Source: an uncultured Prevotellaceae bacterium (GTDB lineage: Bacteria; Bacteroidota; Bacteroidia; Bacteroidales; Muribaculaceae). Taken from it: a DNA stretch of 64,000 nt. Every line of letters begins with the position of its first letter. Position 1 is the first letter of the stretch. This document shows, one piece after another, positions 9,350 through 17,601 of the stretch. The DNA lies in contig ONRP01000001.1 of the NCBI GenBank assembly GCA_900320245.1, positions 1 to 64,000 of the forward strand. Direction: 5' to 3'. The notes under the pieces were generated by a model. That model had not been told where the DNA came from and made no database searches. It saw nothing but the letters and a program-made list of their open reading frames with translations. A program made the position numbers and the translations under genes.

Positions 9350-9381
9350 ATCTCTTATCTATTATCTTTTATCTCTTATCT
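9347..9381 (-). repeat. Inverted tract of five seven-base repeats containing the start codon of the four-helix-bundle gene
   Basis: Read on the minus strand the units are AGATAAG, AGATAAA, AGATAAT, AGATAAG, AGATATG; the last supplies the ATG at 9349. It begins four bases after the PBP stop codon at 9386 and is the same unit as the folD tract in opposite orientation. Confidence 0.93.
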
Positions 9382-9385
9382 AGGT

Positions 9386-11845
9386 TTAGTCGAAGAGGCC
9401 TTCGGTGGCATCGTCTTGGCCGCCACCGCCTCCTCCGTCGCCGGCATCACCGCCGCCGCCACCGCCGCCATGCCAGCCACCGCTGCCGGAGCCAGCATAG
9501 GAGCCGAATTCGTCGCTGCAGGCATTGAAGCCCTTGGGAAATTCAAATTTGGTGCTCTGCTTGTAGGGAAGGGCCTTGTCGTCATAGATCCACTTCATGT
9601 AATAACCCAGGATGGGAAGTGCCGCCTCGGCACCCTGACCCATGGCCATGCTGTTGAAGTGGATGTAGCGTTCTTCACCACCGACCCAGACACCGGTGAC
9701 CAGTTCGGGCGTGAATCCCATGAACCAACCATCGCTGTGGAAGTTGGTGGTACCCGTCTTGCCGCCCATGTCGGCAGTGATGCCGTAGGCATAACGCAGG
9801 CGGGCACCCGTACCGCTGTTCACTACCTCGAGCAACATCGAGAGCATCTTCAGATAGGTGTCCTCGCTCATGATCTCGGTCTGGTTGCCGGTGAACTCGG
9901 CGAGCACATTACCGCGGTTGTCGGTGATGCGTGACACATAGACCGGCTCAACGCGCATACCGCCGTTGGCAAATGCCGAATAGGCGGCCACCATCTCACG
10001 CAGGGTGATTTCGCATGCGCCGAGGCTCAATGCGGGCACGGGGTCCAGGTAACTGGTGATACCGAAACTGTGCATCCACCTTGCCAACTCGTCGGGGGTC
10101 ATCGTGTAATAGCCGTTACGCTCAATCCAGTTCTCGCGGGTACCGCGCATGAATCCGGCCGAAATCCAGTTCTTGGAGTAGGTCAACGCCTGCTTCAAGG
10201 ACATGGCGCCTCCACTACCCTCGTTGGCGGGATTGTAAACCTCGTTGTGCCATATAATATTAGGTGCACCGCCAGGACGTGTCGAACACGGAGTCAAACC
10301 GCCGACCTCGATAGCCTGGGAATAGACGAAGGGTTTTACCGTTGAACCGATCTGACGGCGTCCTGTCGATACCATGTCATACTTGAAGAAGCGGAAGTTG
10401 GGTCCGCCCACATAGGCCTTGACAAAACCCGTCACGGGGTCCATCGACATCATGGCGCAACGCAAGAAGGACTTGGTGTAGAGCAACGAGTCCAGCGGAG
10501 ACATCTGAGCATCAAATCCGCCCTCGTAGTTAAACAAGTGCATCTGCACCGGTTTCTGGAAATTCTGCATGATTTCGGCGTCACTCATTCCCTGCTCCTT
10601 GAGGACACGGTAGCGTTCGCTGTGACGTATTGCGGCATTGATGAGTGCCTGCTTGCCGGCGCTGGAGAGTTCCGCCCTGTTGTTGGTGTAGGGATTCTTG
10701 GTGCCGCCACGCTCACGCAGGAATGCGGGTTGCAGCGTCTTGCTCATATGCTTCTGCACGGCCTTCTCGGCATATTCCTGCATGCGGGAGTCGATGGTCG
10801 TGTAGATTTTAAGTCCATCGGTATATATATCATAATGTGAACCATCGGGCTTGGTGTTCTTGTTGCACCAGCCGTACAAGGGGTTCACTACCCATGCCAC
10901 CGAATCGTCGATAAAGGCCTGCTGGTTCCACGAGGGATAGTCCTTGCGGTTAGGCTTCTTGGCAGACATCACGCGACGCAGTTCCTCGCGGAAGTAAGGC
11001 GCGGGGCCGTCGTTATGGTCAAGTTTCTGGAACTTCAGCACCAGGGGCAGGGTCTTGAGTTGGTCGCACTCGGCCTGAGTCATGTATCCGGCCTTGACCA
11101 TCTGCTCAAACACCACATTGCGGCGCTGACGCGTGCGCTCGGTAAAGCGGACGGGGTTGTAGTAGGACGGGTTCTTGCACATGCCCACAAGCGTTGCAGC
11201 CTCCTGGATATTCAGGTCCTTGGGGTCCTTGTCAAAATACACCCTCGAGGCCATCTTGATGCCCACAGCATTGTTGAGGAAGTCAAACTGGTTGAAGTAC
11301 ATCTTGATGATCTCGTCCTTGGTGTAATAGCGCTCCAACTTGACCGCGATAACCCACTCGACGGGTTTCTTGAGCGCGCGCTCAAAGATATTGTGCGACT
11401 CTGGAGAATACAACTGCTTGGCCAACTGTTGCGTGATGGTACTGCCACCACCAGCGCTCTTCTGTCCCATCATGACGCGCTTGACGAGGGCTCGTCCGAT
11501 AGCCTTGACGTCGACACCCGAGTGCTCGTCGAAGCGGGCGTCTTCGGTAGCGACAAGCGCCTGGGACAGGTAGGGCGACATCTCGTCGAAGTCGACGTAG
11601 ATGCGGTTGCTGCGGCTGCGATAATAGCGTCCCATCTCCACGCCGTCGGCGCTATAGATCGTAGACGCGAATTTGTCGGTGGGGTTCTTCAACTGGTCGA
11701 TGGGCGGCATGTAGCCGATGACTCCGTTGTAGATCAACACGAACAACAGTACCAACAGGCCCACAATGGCCGCAAAAGTGATCCACATCCTGCGAACAAT
11801 GCGGCGGTACTTGTTTTTCTTGTTTCCAGTAGTTTTCTTGCTCAT
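9386..11845 (-). CDS. Class A penicillin-binding protein (PBP1A-type transglycosylase/transpeptidase)
   Basis: An 819-residue inner-membrane enzyme that polymerises lipid II and cross-links peptidoglycan. After a basic cytoplasmic tail there is one membrane helix (about residues 20-42), then the GT51 domain with ATEDARFDEHSG near residue 100 and GGGSTITQQLAKQ near 135. The transpeptidase domain shows the active-site GSTVKP, the SKN box in YSKNW and the KTGTT box at residue 696. The C-terminus is a glycine-rich tail (about residue 785 on) that looks disordered. The tail ends just before the inverted heptad tract. The upstream gap to the divergent transporter gene is AT-rich. Confidence 0.97.
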   Translation of the reverse strand: MSKKTTGNKKNKYRRIVRRMWITFAAIVGLLVLLFVLIYNGVIGYMPPIDQLKNPTDKFASTIYSADGVEMGRYYRSRSNRIYVDFDEMSPYLSQALVATEDARFDEHSGVDVKAIGRALVKRVMMGQKSAGGGSTITQQLAKQLYSPESHNIFERALKKPVEWVIAVKLERYYTKDEIIKMYFNQFDFLNNAVGIKMASRVYFDKDPKDLNIQEAATLVGMCKNPSYYNPVRFTERTRQRRNVVFEQMVKAGYMTQAECDQLKTLPLVLKFQKLDHNDGPAPYFREELRRVMSAKKPNRKDYPSWNQQAFIDDSVAWVVNPLYGWCNKNTKPDGSHYDIYTDGLKIYTTIDSRMQEYAEKAVQKHMSKTLQPAFLRERGGTKNPYTNNRAELSSAGKQALINAAIRHSERYRVLKEQGMSDAEIMQNFQKPVQMHLFNYEGGFDAQMSPLDSLLYTKSFLRCAMMSMDPVTGFVKAYVGGPNFRFFKYDMVSTGRRQIGSTVKPFVYSQAIEVGGLTPCSTRPGGAPNIIWHNEVYNPANEGSGGAMSLKQALTYSKNWISAGFMRGTRENWIERNGYYTMTPDELARWMHSFGITSYLDPVPALSLGACEITLREMVAAYSAFANGGMRVEPVYVSRITDNRGNVLAEFTGNQTEIMSEDTYLKMLSMLLEVVNSGTGARLRYAYGITADMGGKTGTTNFHSDGWFMGFTPELVTGVWVGGEERYIHFNSMAMGQGAEAALPILGYYMKWIYDDKALPYKQSTKFEFPKGFNACSDEFGSYAGSGSGGWHGGGGGGGDAGDGGGGGGQDDATEGLFD

Positions 11846-12017
11846 ATCTTGGTATCGTTTATTTGCATTAACTTACTGCCATTCAGACCATTGACTTATC
11901 GCAACGGCACTAAACGGCTACTATCAAACTGCAAATATAATTAAAAGTTTTCAGTTTTAAGACTTCATCTTTAAGTTTTTAAGATTAAAGTTTTCAGATA
12001 GTCTTCTGTTTTATTAT

Positions 12018-12025
12018 TACCTTTG
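12018..12025 (+). promoter_or_regulatory. -7 promoter element directly before the EamA gene
   Basis: TACCTTTG ends five bases before the ATG at 12031. A start point at the usual distance would fall on or next to the ATG, so the mRNA should be leaderless or nearly so. Confidence 0.65.
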
Positions 12026-12030
12026 CGGCC

Positions 12031-12960
12031 ATGCAATATGTGGGTGAACTGATTTCGATAGGAGTGGCGTTCTCGTGGACCGCTACGGCGTTGCTGAGCG
12101 AGTTTGGCAGCAAGCGCATGGGCAACCTGACGCTGAACCTGACGCGCATGGTCATCACGCTCGTCTTCTCATGCATTCTGTTCTGGGCCGTGGGCGGCAA
12201 TCCCCTCCCTGCCGGTGCCAGCACCGAGGCCTATCTGTGGATGATGCTTTCGGGATTGGTGGGCTACGTCATCGGCGACTTCTGTCTGTTTCAGTGCTAC
12301 ATCATCATCGGCTCCAAGTTCGGCCAACTGTTCATGACGCTGGCACCCATCACAGCCGCCATCATGGCCTGGTTCACCCTGGGTCAGGAGATACGCCCCA
12401 CGGCCATCCTCGCCATGATTGTCACCCTGGCAGGCATCGCCATCACCGTGCTGGGCCGCGGCGACAACCACCACAAATTGACGTTGAAGTTGCCGCTGTC
12501 GGGCGTGTTGTTTGCCATTGCCGCTGCCGTGTGCCAGGGTGTGGGTCTTGTACTGAGCAAAATCGGCATGGACCACTACGAGGCTACCCTGACGACGCCA
12601 CTGGCCGGATGGATGCTGCCGTTCCATGCCAACTTTTTCCGCTGCGTGGCCGGCACCATCGGTTTCGTGCTGCTGATGGCTTTGCGTGAGGGATTCGCAC
12701 CCTTGCAGCGTGGCGTGCGTGACCGCAAGGGCATGATTGCCGCCGTGGCGACCACCATCTTCGGCCCGTTTGTCGGCGTCGGCGCATCGCTGCTCGCCGT
12801 GCAGTATACCGCCGCCGGCATTGCCAGCACACTGATGGCCTTGACCCCCATCATCATCATCCTGCCCGCCTGGTGGATTTTCAAGCAGCCTATTACCGCC
12901 AAGAGCATCCTCGGTGCCATCATCTCGGTCATCGGCGTGTCGCTGTTCTTCCTCTTATAA
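12031..12960 (+). CDS. EamA/DMT-family transporter
   Basis: A 309-residue inner-membrane protein with about ten hydrophobic helices in two homologous halves, the layout of the drug/metabolite transporter superfamily. The first half starts at the ATG (GELISIGVAFSWTATALLSEF) and the second near residue 155 (LSGVLFAIAAAVCQGVGLVLSK). Typical EamA glycine and proline patterns occur (VGYVIGDFCLFQCYIIIGSKFGQ). Members export amino acids, nucleosides or other metabolites; the substrate is not predictable. Monocistronic, ending at a terminator shared with the convergent lipoprotein gene. Confidence 0.93.
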   Translation: MQYVGELISIGVAFSWTATALLSEFGSKRMGNLTLNLTRMVITLVFSCILFWAVGGNPLPAGASTEAYLWMMLSGLVGYVIGDFCLFQCYIIIGSKFGQLFMTLAPITAAIMAWFTLGQEIRPTAILAMIVTLAGIAITVLGRGDNHHKLTLKLPLSGVLFAIAAAVCQGVGLVLSKIGMDHYEATLTTPLAGWMLPFHANFFRCVAGTIGFVLLMALREGFAPLQRGVRDRKGMIAAVATTIFGPFVGVGASLLAVQYTAAGIASTLMALTPIIIILPAWWIFKQPITAKSILGAIISVIGVSLFFLL

Positions 12961-13016
12961 TGTTTATGCAGTCCCTGCCATGCAGTGACCGTTCTTTCAT
13001 TTTCAGGCATAAAAAA

Positions 13017-13049
13017 ACATCCGATTTACCACTGAAGTAAACCGGATGT
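13017..13049 (-). terminator. Terminator between the convergent transporter and lipoprotein genes
   Basis: A 13-base stem with one mismatch: arms at 13017-13029 and 13037-13049. On the minus strand a run of seven T follows, so it mainly serves the lipoprotein gene. Confidence 0.75.
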
Positions 13050-13065
13050 CTGGTGGGTTTGGGAA

Positions 13066-13491
13066 CTACTCTTTAGCCTGGGGCGGGAATTTTTCGTTCA
13101 TTTCCTCAGGTGAGATCTCAACAAGTGGTATCATATTTCCTGATTTTTCACCTTTAAGCATCACGCGGAATCCCTTGCCCTCGTTAGAGCAAGCCTGCAT
13201 TAAATCTTTCAATTCACTGAAAAATTCTGCTTTAATGGACTCAGAAATAGTCGGCAGAACCATGCCAATCATCGGGCTGGAAAGGTCTAATTCAGACTCA
13301 TCGGTTACTGCATCAATCTGAACGAAGTTATCAACGATGGCAATGTCGGTCATCTTCATGCCGCCTCCAATATCCTGAGGCATTTCACCCTTCATGCCTT
13401 CAACATAATAGTTCAGGTCATGATCGGCGCAACTAACAAAAACCATCGAGAAAAGCATCAAACAAAGGCTCAATAAAGAAATTTTTTTCAT
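13066..13491 (-). CDS. Small lipoprotein of unknown function
   Basis: A 141-residue exported lipoprotein: signal MKKISLLSLCLMLFSMVF and lipobox FVSC, then about 120 acidic, mixed residues without a domain I recognise. The start at 13491 is preferred over an in-frame upstream ATG at 13524 because the signal peptide begins there. A promoter-like TAGTTTTG lies at 13544-13551. It could be an uncharacterised Bacteroidales lipoprotein family; I cannot assign a role. Confidence 0.75.
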   Translation of the reverse strand: MKKISLLSLCLMLFSMVFVSCADHDLNYYVEGMKGEMPQDIGGGMKMTDIAIVDNFVQIDAVTDESELDLSSPMIGMVLPTISESIKAEFFSELKDLMQACSNEGKGFRVMLKGEKSGNMIPLVEISPEEMNEKFPPQAKE

Positions 13492-13543
13492 TAGCGCATT
13501 ACCCTTATTTTGTGTCGGGCACAACTTTAAAAAAATTAAACTA

Positions 13544-13551
13544 CAAAACTA
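13544..13551 (-). promoter_or_regulatory. -7 promoter element of the small lipoprotein gene
   Basis: Minus strand TAGTTTTG, 52 bases before the ATG at 13491. Confidence 0.5.
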
Positions 13552-13564
13552 TTCAAGTACAATA

Positions 13565-13645
13565 TTCCAGGCCCGTAGAGGGCCTCTGTCGCCGGGCAGC
13601 CTTTGCTGCTATAGGCACATAAGCAAGGGACGATGCCAACGACAA
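13565..13645 (-). ncRNA. Candidate structured small RNA or leader
   Basis: A minus-strand promoter motif TAAATTTG at 13651-13658 is followed by about 80 GC-rich bases in an AT-rich gap. In the transcript GUCGUUGG can pair with CCGGCGAC, enclosing a GCAGC-AAAG-GCUGC hairpin, and a second hairpin AGGCCC-UCUAC-GGGCCU follows. No reading frame is evident. It could be a free small RNA or a leader reading on into the lipoprotein gene. I matched it to no known riboswitch or housekeeping RNA. Confidence 0.45.
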
Positions 13646-13650
13646 CACCG

Positions 13651-13658
13651 CAAATTTA
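13651..13658 (-). promoter_or_regulatory. -7 promoter element of the structured RNA candidate
   Basis: Minus strand TAAATTTG, matching TAnnTTTG, in the gap after thrC. Confidence 0.45.
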
Positions 13659-13732
13659 CATATAAAATTTGATTAAAACAAAATTTCAGGGCAAATTTAT
13701 TCACAAAAGCCCCTAATAGGGATTACGACAGA

Positions 13733-15037
13733 TTATGCGTTATCCAGCAACAGCCGCTTGAAAGCAGTGAATCCGTTAGGCATCTTCACCACATGCAACT
13801 GGCCGCCCAAGAAGCGTGCGAGTTGTGCAGGCAACGGCACGGGCTCGCTGATGATGTCCTCCATAAGCGCCTTCAACTTGGCCGGATGGGCCGTGGCAAG
13901 GGCAATGCCTGTCTCGCCGGGTTGCAGGTCCTCGCCCAGGGCACGGTAGGCCACGGCCGTGTGTGGGTCAAGCAGGTAACCCTCGTTGCTGTAGGTGCGC
14001 TGTATGGTCTCGATAATCTGGTTGTCGTCATAACTGTAGGCATGGATGTGGCGGCAGATGTTGTCGTGGCTGCCCAACAGGTCTACCACACGGGCGAAGT
14101 TGTTGGGGCATCCGGCATCGAGAGCAGGTGCAATGCTGTATTGTGTGGGCTTGGGCGTAAAGACGCCTGTCTTGACATAGTTGTAGAAGATATTGTTCTG
14201 GTTCTCGACGCTGATGAAGCGCTTGACGGGCAGTCCCATCTGGTGCGCCATCAGGCCACTCGTGAGGTTGCCCAGGTTGGAGCAAGGCACGGCGAAGACG
14301 AGGTCGCCCACCTTCTGCTGGCGCATCAACTGGGTGTAGGCCCAGAAGTAGTAAATCATCTGGGGCACCAACCTGGCATAGTTAATCGACATGGCGCTGG
14401 TGAGGCGCATGAGCGAATTGAGTTCCAAATCCATGAAGGCCTTCTCGACCAATGATTTGCAGTCGTCGAAGGTGCCGTTGACCTCGATCGCCGTCACGTT
14501 ACCGCCCAGTGTGGCGAACTGCGACTTCTGTATCTTGTTGACGGCATCACGGGGATAGAGGACGTAGACCCTCACGCCCGGCATCCCCCAGAAACTGTTG
14601 GCCACGGCACTGCCCGTGTCACCACTGGTGGGCACCAGTATGTTGAGGGTTTTCCACTCGGGATGACGAGTGCGGTAGTAATTGAGCAGCAATGCCATGA
14701 ACCGGGTGCCGACGTCCTTGAACGCCATGGTGGGGCCATGGAACAGTTCCAGCACGTAATTGCCCGAAGCCGTCTTGACCAACGGAATCTCAAAGTCGAA
14801 GGCACTGTAAACGATATCGTGTAGCACATCCTCGGGGACGTCGCCCTTGAGGGCAAAAGCCGCGATGGCATAGGCCATCTCCTGCAACGTCATGGCGCTC
14901 ATGTTGCGCAGGAAGGCTTTGGGCAGACGCGGCAGACTATCGGGCACATACAAGCCGCCATCGGGGGCCAACCCCTTGGCGACCGCCTGTTCGAGCCGAG
15001 CGGTGTGCTGGTTGTTATTTGTACTGTGATAAAGCAT
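13733..15037 (-). CDS. thrC: Threonine synthase
   Basis: A 434-residue PLP enzyme converting O-phosphohomoserine to threonine. Visible features are the N-terminal family block (GLAPDGGLYVPDSLPRLP), the PLP-lysine motif HGPTMAFKDVGTRFM, the phosphate-binding VPTSGDTGSAVANSF and VPCSNLGNLTSGLMA. Length is usual. It lies 12 bases behind the aspartokinase gene in the same direction, so the two ends of the threonine pathway share a transcript; homoserine dehydrogenase and kinase are not in the window. Confidence 0.97.
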   Translation of the reverse strand: MLYHSTNNNQHTARLEQAVAKGLAPDGGLYVPDSLPRLPKAFLRNMSAMTLQEMAYAIAAFALKGDVPEDVLHDIVYSAFDFEIPLVKTASGNYVLELFHGPTMAFKDVGTRFMALLLNYYRTRHPEWKTLNILVPTSGDTGSAVANSFWGMPGVRVYVLYPRDAVNKIQKSQFATLGGNVTAIEVNGTFDDCKSLVEKAFMDLELNSLMRLTSAMSINYARLVPQMIYYFWAYTQLMRQQKVGDLVFAVPCSNLGNLTSGLMAHQMGLPVKRFISVENQNNIFYNYVKTGVFTPKPTQYSIAPALDAGCPNNFARVVDLLGSHDNICRHIHAYSYDDNQIIETIQRTYSNEGYLLDPHTAVAYRALGEDLQPGETGIALATAHPAKLKALMEDIISEPVPLPAQLARFLGGQLHVVKMPNGFTAFKRLLLDNA

Positions 15038-15049
15038 AACGCGCTAAGG

Positions 15050-15943
15050 CTATTCGTCGATAATCACGGTGCCGGGAGCAGAAGGATTGAAGGTGTTCTT
15101 GACCCACACGGGAATGTGCTTCATCGCAACGGGGGCTATGGTGGGCGGGTAGATGACCTTGGCACCGGCGTCACACATCTCCTGGGCCTGGGCATAGGTC
15201 ATTTGGGGGATTACCGTGGCATCTGGATGGGTGCGCGGGTCGGCGGTCATGAAGCCGTCAACATCGGTCCAGATTTCCAACGCCTCGGCATCGAGCAGCG
15301 TGGCAAGAATCGCGGCGGTATAGTCGCTGCCGCCACGCCCCAGATTGGTCACGTCGCCCGTATCCTTGTCGCGCGAGATGAATCCTTGTGCCACATGGAC
15401 GCCGTCATCCATCGCGGCAAAGTCATCCTTGACAAGACGGCCGGTCTCCTCCCAGTCAAGCACGCGCCCATTGCCGTCAGGCACCGTGCGCATATAGTTG
15501 AGAGACAGATGGGGAACACCATCGTCGAACATACCCGCAACGATGGCCGATGACAAAATCTCGCCATGGGCAACGATGGCATCGCACATGCGTTCAATTT
15601 CGTCGACCGGCATGTGAGGATTGGTGGCCAGCGCCAGATAATAGGGCTTGAGACTGTCGTCAACAAAACGATCGATGGTCGCATGCACCTCGTCGCGCAT
15701 CGACTCGACAACGACTCCGTCGATGGCGTCGTGATGGCGCTTGCGGGCCGCCTCGAGGATGTCCAGGCACGAGATGTCGCGCTGCTGGGCCTGCTCGCAC
15801 ATGGCCAGCAACTGATTGGTGAAACCACCCATGGCCGAAACCACCACAAGGACGGGCTTGGGCTCGGCATTGACGATATCCCTAAGGTTGAGTAAACTCT
15901 CGATGGAACCGACTGAGGTTCCGCCAAATTTCATCACTTTCAT
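15050..15943 (-). CDS. Aspartokinase, catalytic domain only (no ACT domains)
   Basis: A 297-residue enzyme phosphorylating aspartate, the first step to lysine, methionine and threonine. The start MKVMKFGGTSVGS gives the ATP-binding motif directly; further motifs are VVVSAMGGFTNQL, GRGGSDYTAAILA and EIWTDVDGFMTADPR. The protein stops right after the catalytic domain (NPSAPGTVIIDE), where ordinary aspartokinases continue with two ACT regulatory domains of about 140 residues. The 12-base gap before thrC leaves no room for them. Feedback control by lysine or threonine is therefore probably missing or supplied by another protein. An in-frame start at 16018 would add a stretch without homology. Confidence 0.93.
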   Translation of the reverse strand: MKVMKFGGTSVGSIESLLNLRDIVNAEPKPVLVVVSAMGGFTNQLLAMCEQAQQRDISCLDILEAARKRHHDAIDGVVVESMRDEVHATIDRFVDDSLKPYYLALATNPHMPVDEIERMCDAIVAHGEILSSAIVAGMFDDGVPHLSLNYMRTVPDGNGRVLDWEETGRLVKDDFAAMDDGVHVAQGFISRDKDTGDVTNLGRGGSDYTAAILATLLDAEALEIWTDVDGFMTADPRTHPDATVIPQMTYAQAQEMCDAGAKVIYPPTIAPVAMKHIPVWVKNTFNPSAPGTVIIDE

Positions 15944-16108
15944 TGCTATCGGGTATTGTGTTTTATTATATAACGTGAAAACAGCCGATTTATTGAGAAA
16001 AAAGGCAAATAATGCCACATCATCCTCAACGCTTCATACAAACAAGGGATTGAGGTCTAAAAAACAAACATTTTAGCAAAAATCGGCAGCAGGGTGATGT
16101 ATTATTTG

Positions 16109-16116
16109 TATCTTTG
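16109..16116 (+). promoter_or_regulatory. -7 promoter element directly before the YqgE gene
   Basis: TATCTTTG ends five bases before the ATG at 16122, the same close placement as at 12018 and 25941; a leaderless mRNA is predicted. Confidence 0.6.
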
Positions 16117-16121
16117 CCACG

Positions 16122-16727
16122 ATGAACGATTGGGACCAGGACATATACCACCTGAACGACGAACAGCCGCAGCCCTCGCGCGGCTCGCTGCTTGTTGCCA
16201 AGCCCACCGTTGGCGATTTTTTCTTCAAACGGTCGCTGGTTCTCATCGTGGACCCCGACGAAGGTGACGGCGCGATGGGAGTCGTCGTGAACCACTACAC
16301 GGGCTACAACCTGCGGGACATCATGCCCGACATTGAGACCGTCGAGGAGATACCCCTGTATCTGGGCGGCCCCGTGGGCACGCAGATGATGTTCTACCTG
16401 CATACTTTGGGCCCCGAGATTGTACCTGAGGCTATCGAGGTAGGTGACGGGGTGTACTTCGGGGGCGATTTTGAGGCCATCAGGCGCTACTTGGAACTGG
16501 GAGGCCCTGTTGGGGACCGCATCAAGTTCATCGTGGGTTACAGCGGTTGGGAGAAGGACCAACTCGCCAGCGAGATTACCCGTCACGACTGGGCCGTGCT
16601 CAACGACGGCGGCCGCACGCTGCTAATGGGCGAAGGCGACGACGACCAGTGGCGCGAAGCGGTGAGGCGCTTCGGCGACCGCTACCGCCTGTGGCTCAAT
16701 CTACCCAGCGACCCAGCCTGCAATTAG
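16122..16727 (+). CDS. YqgE/AlgH (UPF0301) family protein
   Basis: A 201-residue cytoplasmic protein of the widespread YqgE/AlgH family. The family motifs are SRGSLLVAKPTVGDFFFKRSLVLI, GAMGVVVNHYTG, LYLGGPVGTQ and FIVGYSGWEKDQLASEI. In Pseudomonas AlgH was linked to alginate regulation, but the biochemical role is not settled. It begins a four-gene plus-strand run with pantothenate kinase, GT2 and GNAT genes; spacing to the kinase is 24 bases. Confidence 0.94.
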   Translation: MNDWDQDIYHLNDEQPQPSRGSLLVAKPTVGDFFFKRSLVLIVDPDEGDGAMGVVVNHYTGYNLRDIMPDIETVEEIPLYLGGPVGTQMMFYLHTLGPEIVPEAIEVGDGVYFGGDFEAIRRYLELGGPVGDRIKFIVGYSGWEKDQLASEITRHDWAVLNDGGRTLLMGEGDDDQWREAVRRFGDRYRLWLNLPSDPACN

Positions 16728-16751
16728 CAATCATTTAATAATCAATAAGAT

Positions 16752-17582
16752 ATGAGTTTGGTTATCGGAATCGATGTGGGTGGCAGCACCACCAAGATTG
16801 TCGGCATCAATGACGGCAAGGAAATCATGGCCCCCATGAACATCAAGGCTGACGATCCCATCACCTCGCTGTTCGGCGCCTTCGGCCGATACATCTACGA
16901 GGGAGGCATCGCTCTGTCCGACGTCGAGCAAGTGATGCTTACCGGTGTGGGAGCCAGCGGGGTGACAACGCCCATCTACGGCTTGCCCACGACCCATGTC
17001 GATGAGTTCCGTGCCGACGGCCTTGGAGCCCGCTTCGACAGCGGCCTGGACCGTCTCATCGTCGTGTCGATGGGCACCGGGACAACGCTGGTGAAGGTTG
17101 ACGGCGACAGCATCAGCCACATCGGCGGCATCTCGATGGGCGGCGGCACGCTGCAAGGCCTGTCACGCCTGTTACTCAAGACCAGCCATATCAACGAGGT
17201 GGTAGCCATGGCAGCCAAGGGCGACATCGGTCATATCAACCTGCAAATCAAGGATATTACCAAGGGAGACATCGAGGGATTACCGATGTATGCCACAGCC
17301 TCGCTGTTCGGCAAGGCAGTGGAAAGCAATGCCAGCGAAAACGATATCGCCAAGGGTCTCATCTGTATGGTGCTGGAAACCATCGGCTCATGTGCCGTGC
17401 TGTCGCAGCAGGCTGGCGGCTTCAAGGACTTCGTGCTCATCGGCAACCTGACCCAGTTGCCCGAGTGCAGCCTTATCTTCCCGATGATGGAAAGCCTGTA
17501 CGGTGTGAAGTTCCACATCCCTAACCACGCGCGCTACTGCACCGCCTTGGGCGCCGCATTATCCTATCACACAAACAATTAG
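16752..17582 (+). CDS. Type II pantothenate kinase
   Basis: A 276-residue ASKHA-fold kinase for the first step of coenzyme A synthesis. The N-terminal phosphate motif GIDVGGSTTK, GVGASG, and the second phosphate motif VSMGTGTTLV followed by GGISMGGGTLQGLSRLL are typical of the CoaW/PanK-II group rather than CoaA or CoaX. The C-terminal LIGNLTQLPECS and GAALSY are also family features. Type II bacterial enzymes are often insensitive to CoA feedback. It is 19 bases ahead of the GT2 gene in an apparent operon. Confidence 0.9.
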   Translation: MSLVIGIDVGGSTTKIVGINDGKEIMAPMNIKADDPITSLFGAFGRYIYEGGIALSDVEQVMLTGVGASGVTTPIYGLPTTHVDEFRADGLGARFDSGLDRLIVVSMGTGTTLVKVDGDSISHIGGISMGGGTLQGLSRLLLKTSHINEVVAMAAKGDIGHINLQIKDITKGDIEGLPMYATASLFGKAVESNASENDIAKGLICMVLETIGSCAVLSQQAGGFKDFVLIGNLTQLPECSLIFPMMESLYGVKFHIPNHARYCTALGAALSYHTNN

Positions 17583-17601
17583 ACCACAGCATTTACATTA
17601 T

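Noticed and set aside
8856..9381. CRISPR array
   Set aside because: The units are seven bases long and directly adjacent, without spacers, and no cas gene is present.
13700..13722. Terminator hairpin CCCTA/TAGGG after thrC
   Set aside because: The stem is only three to five bases with a one-base centre; too weak to report as a feature.
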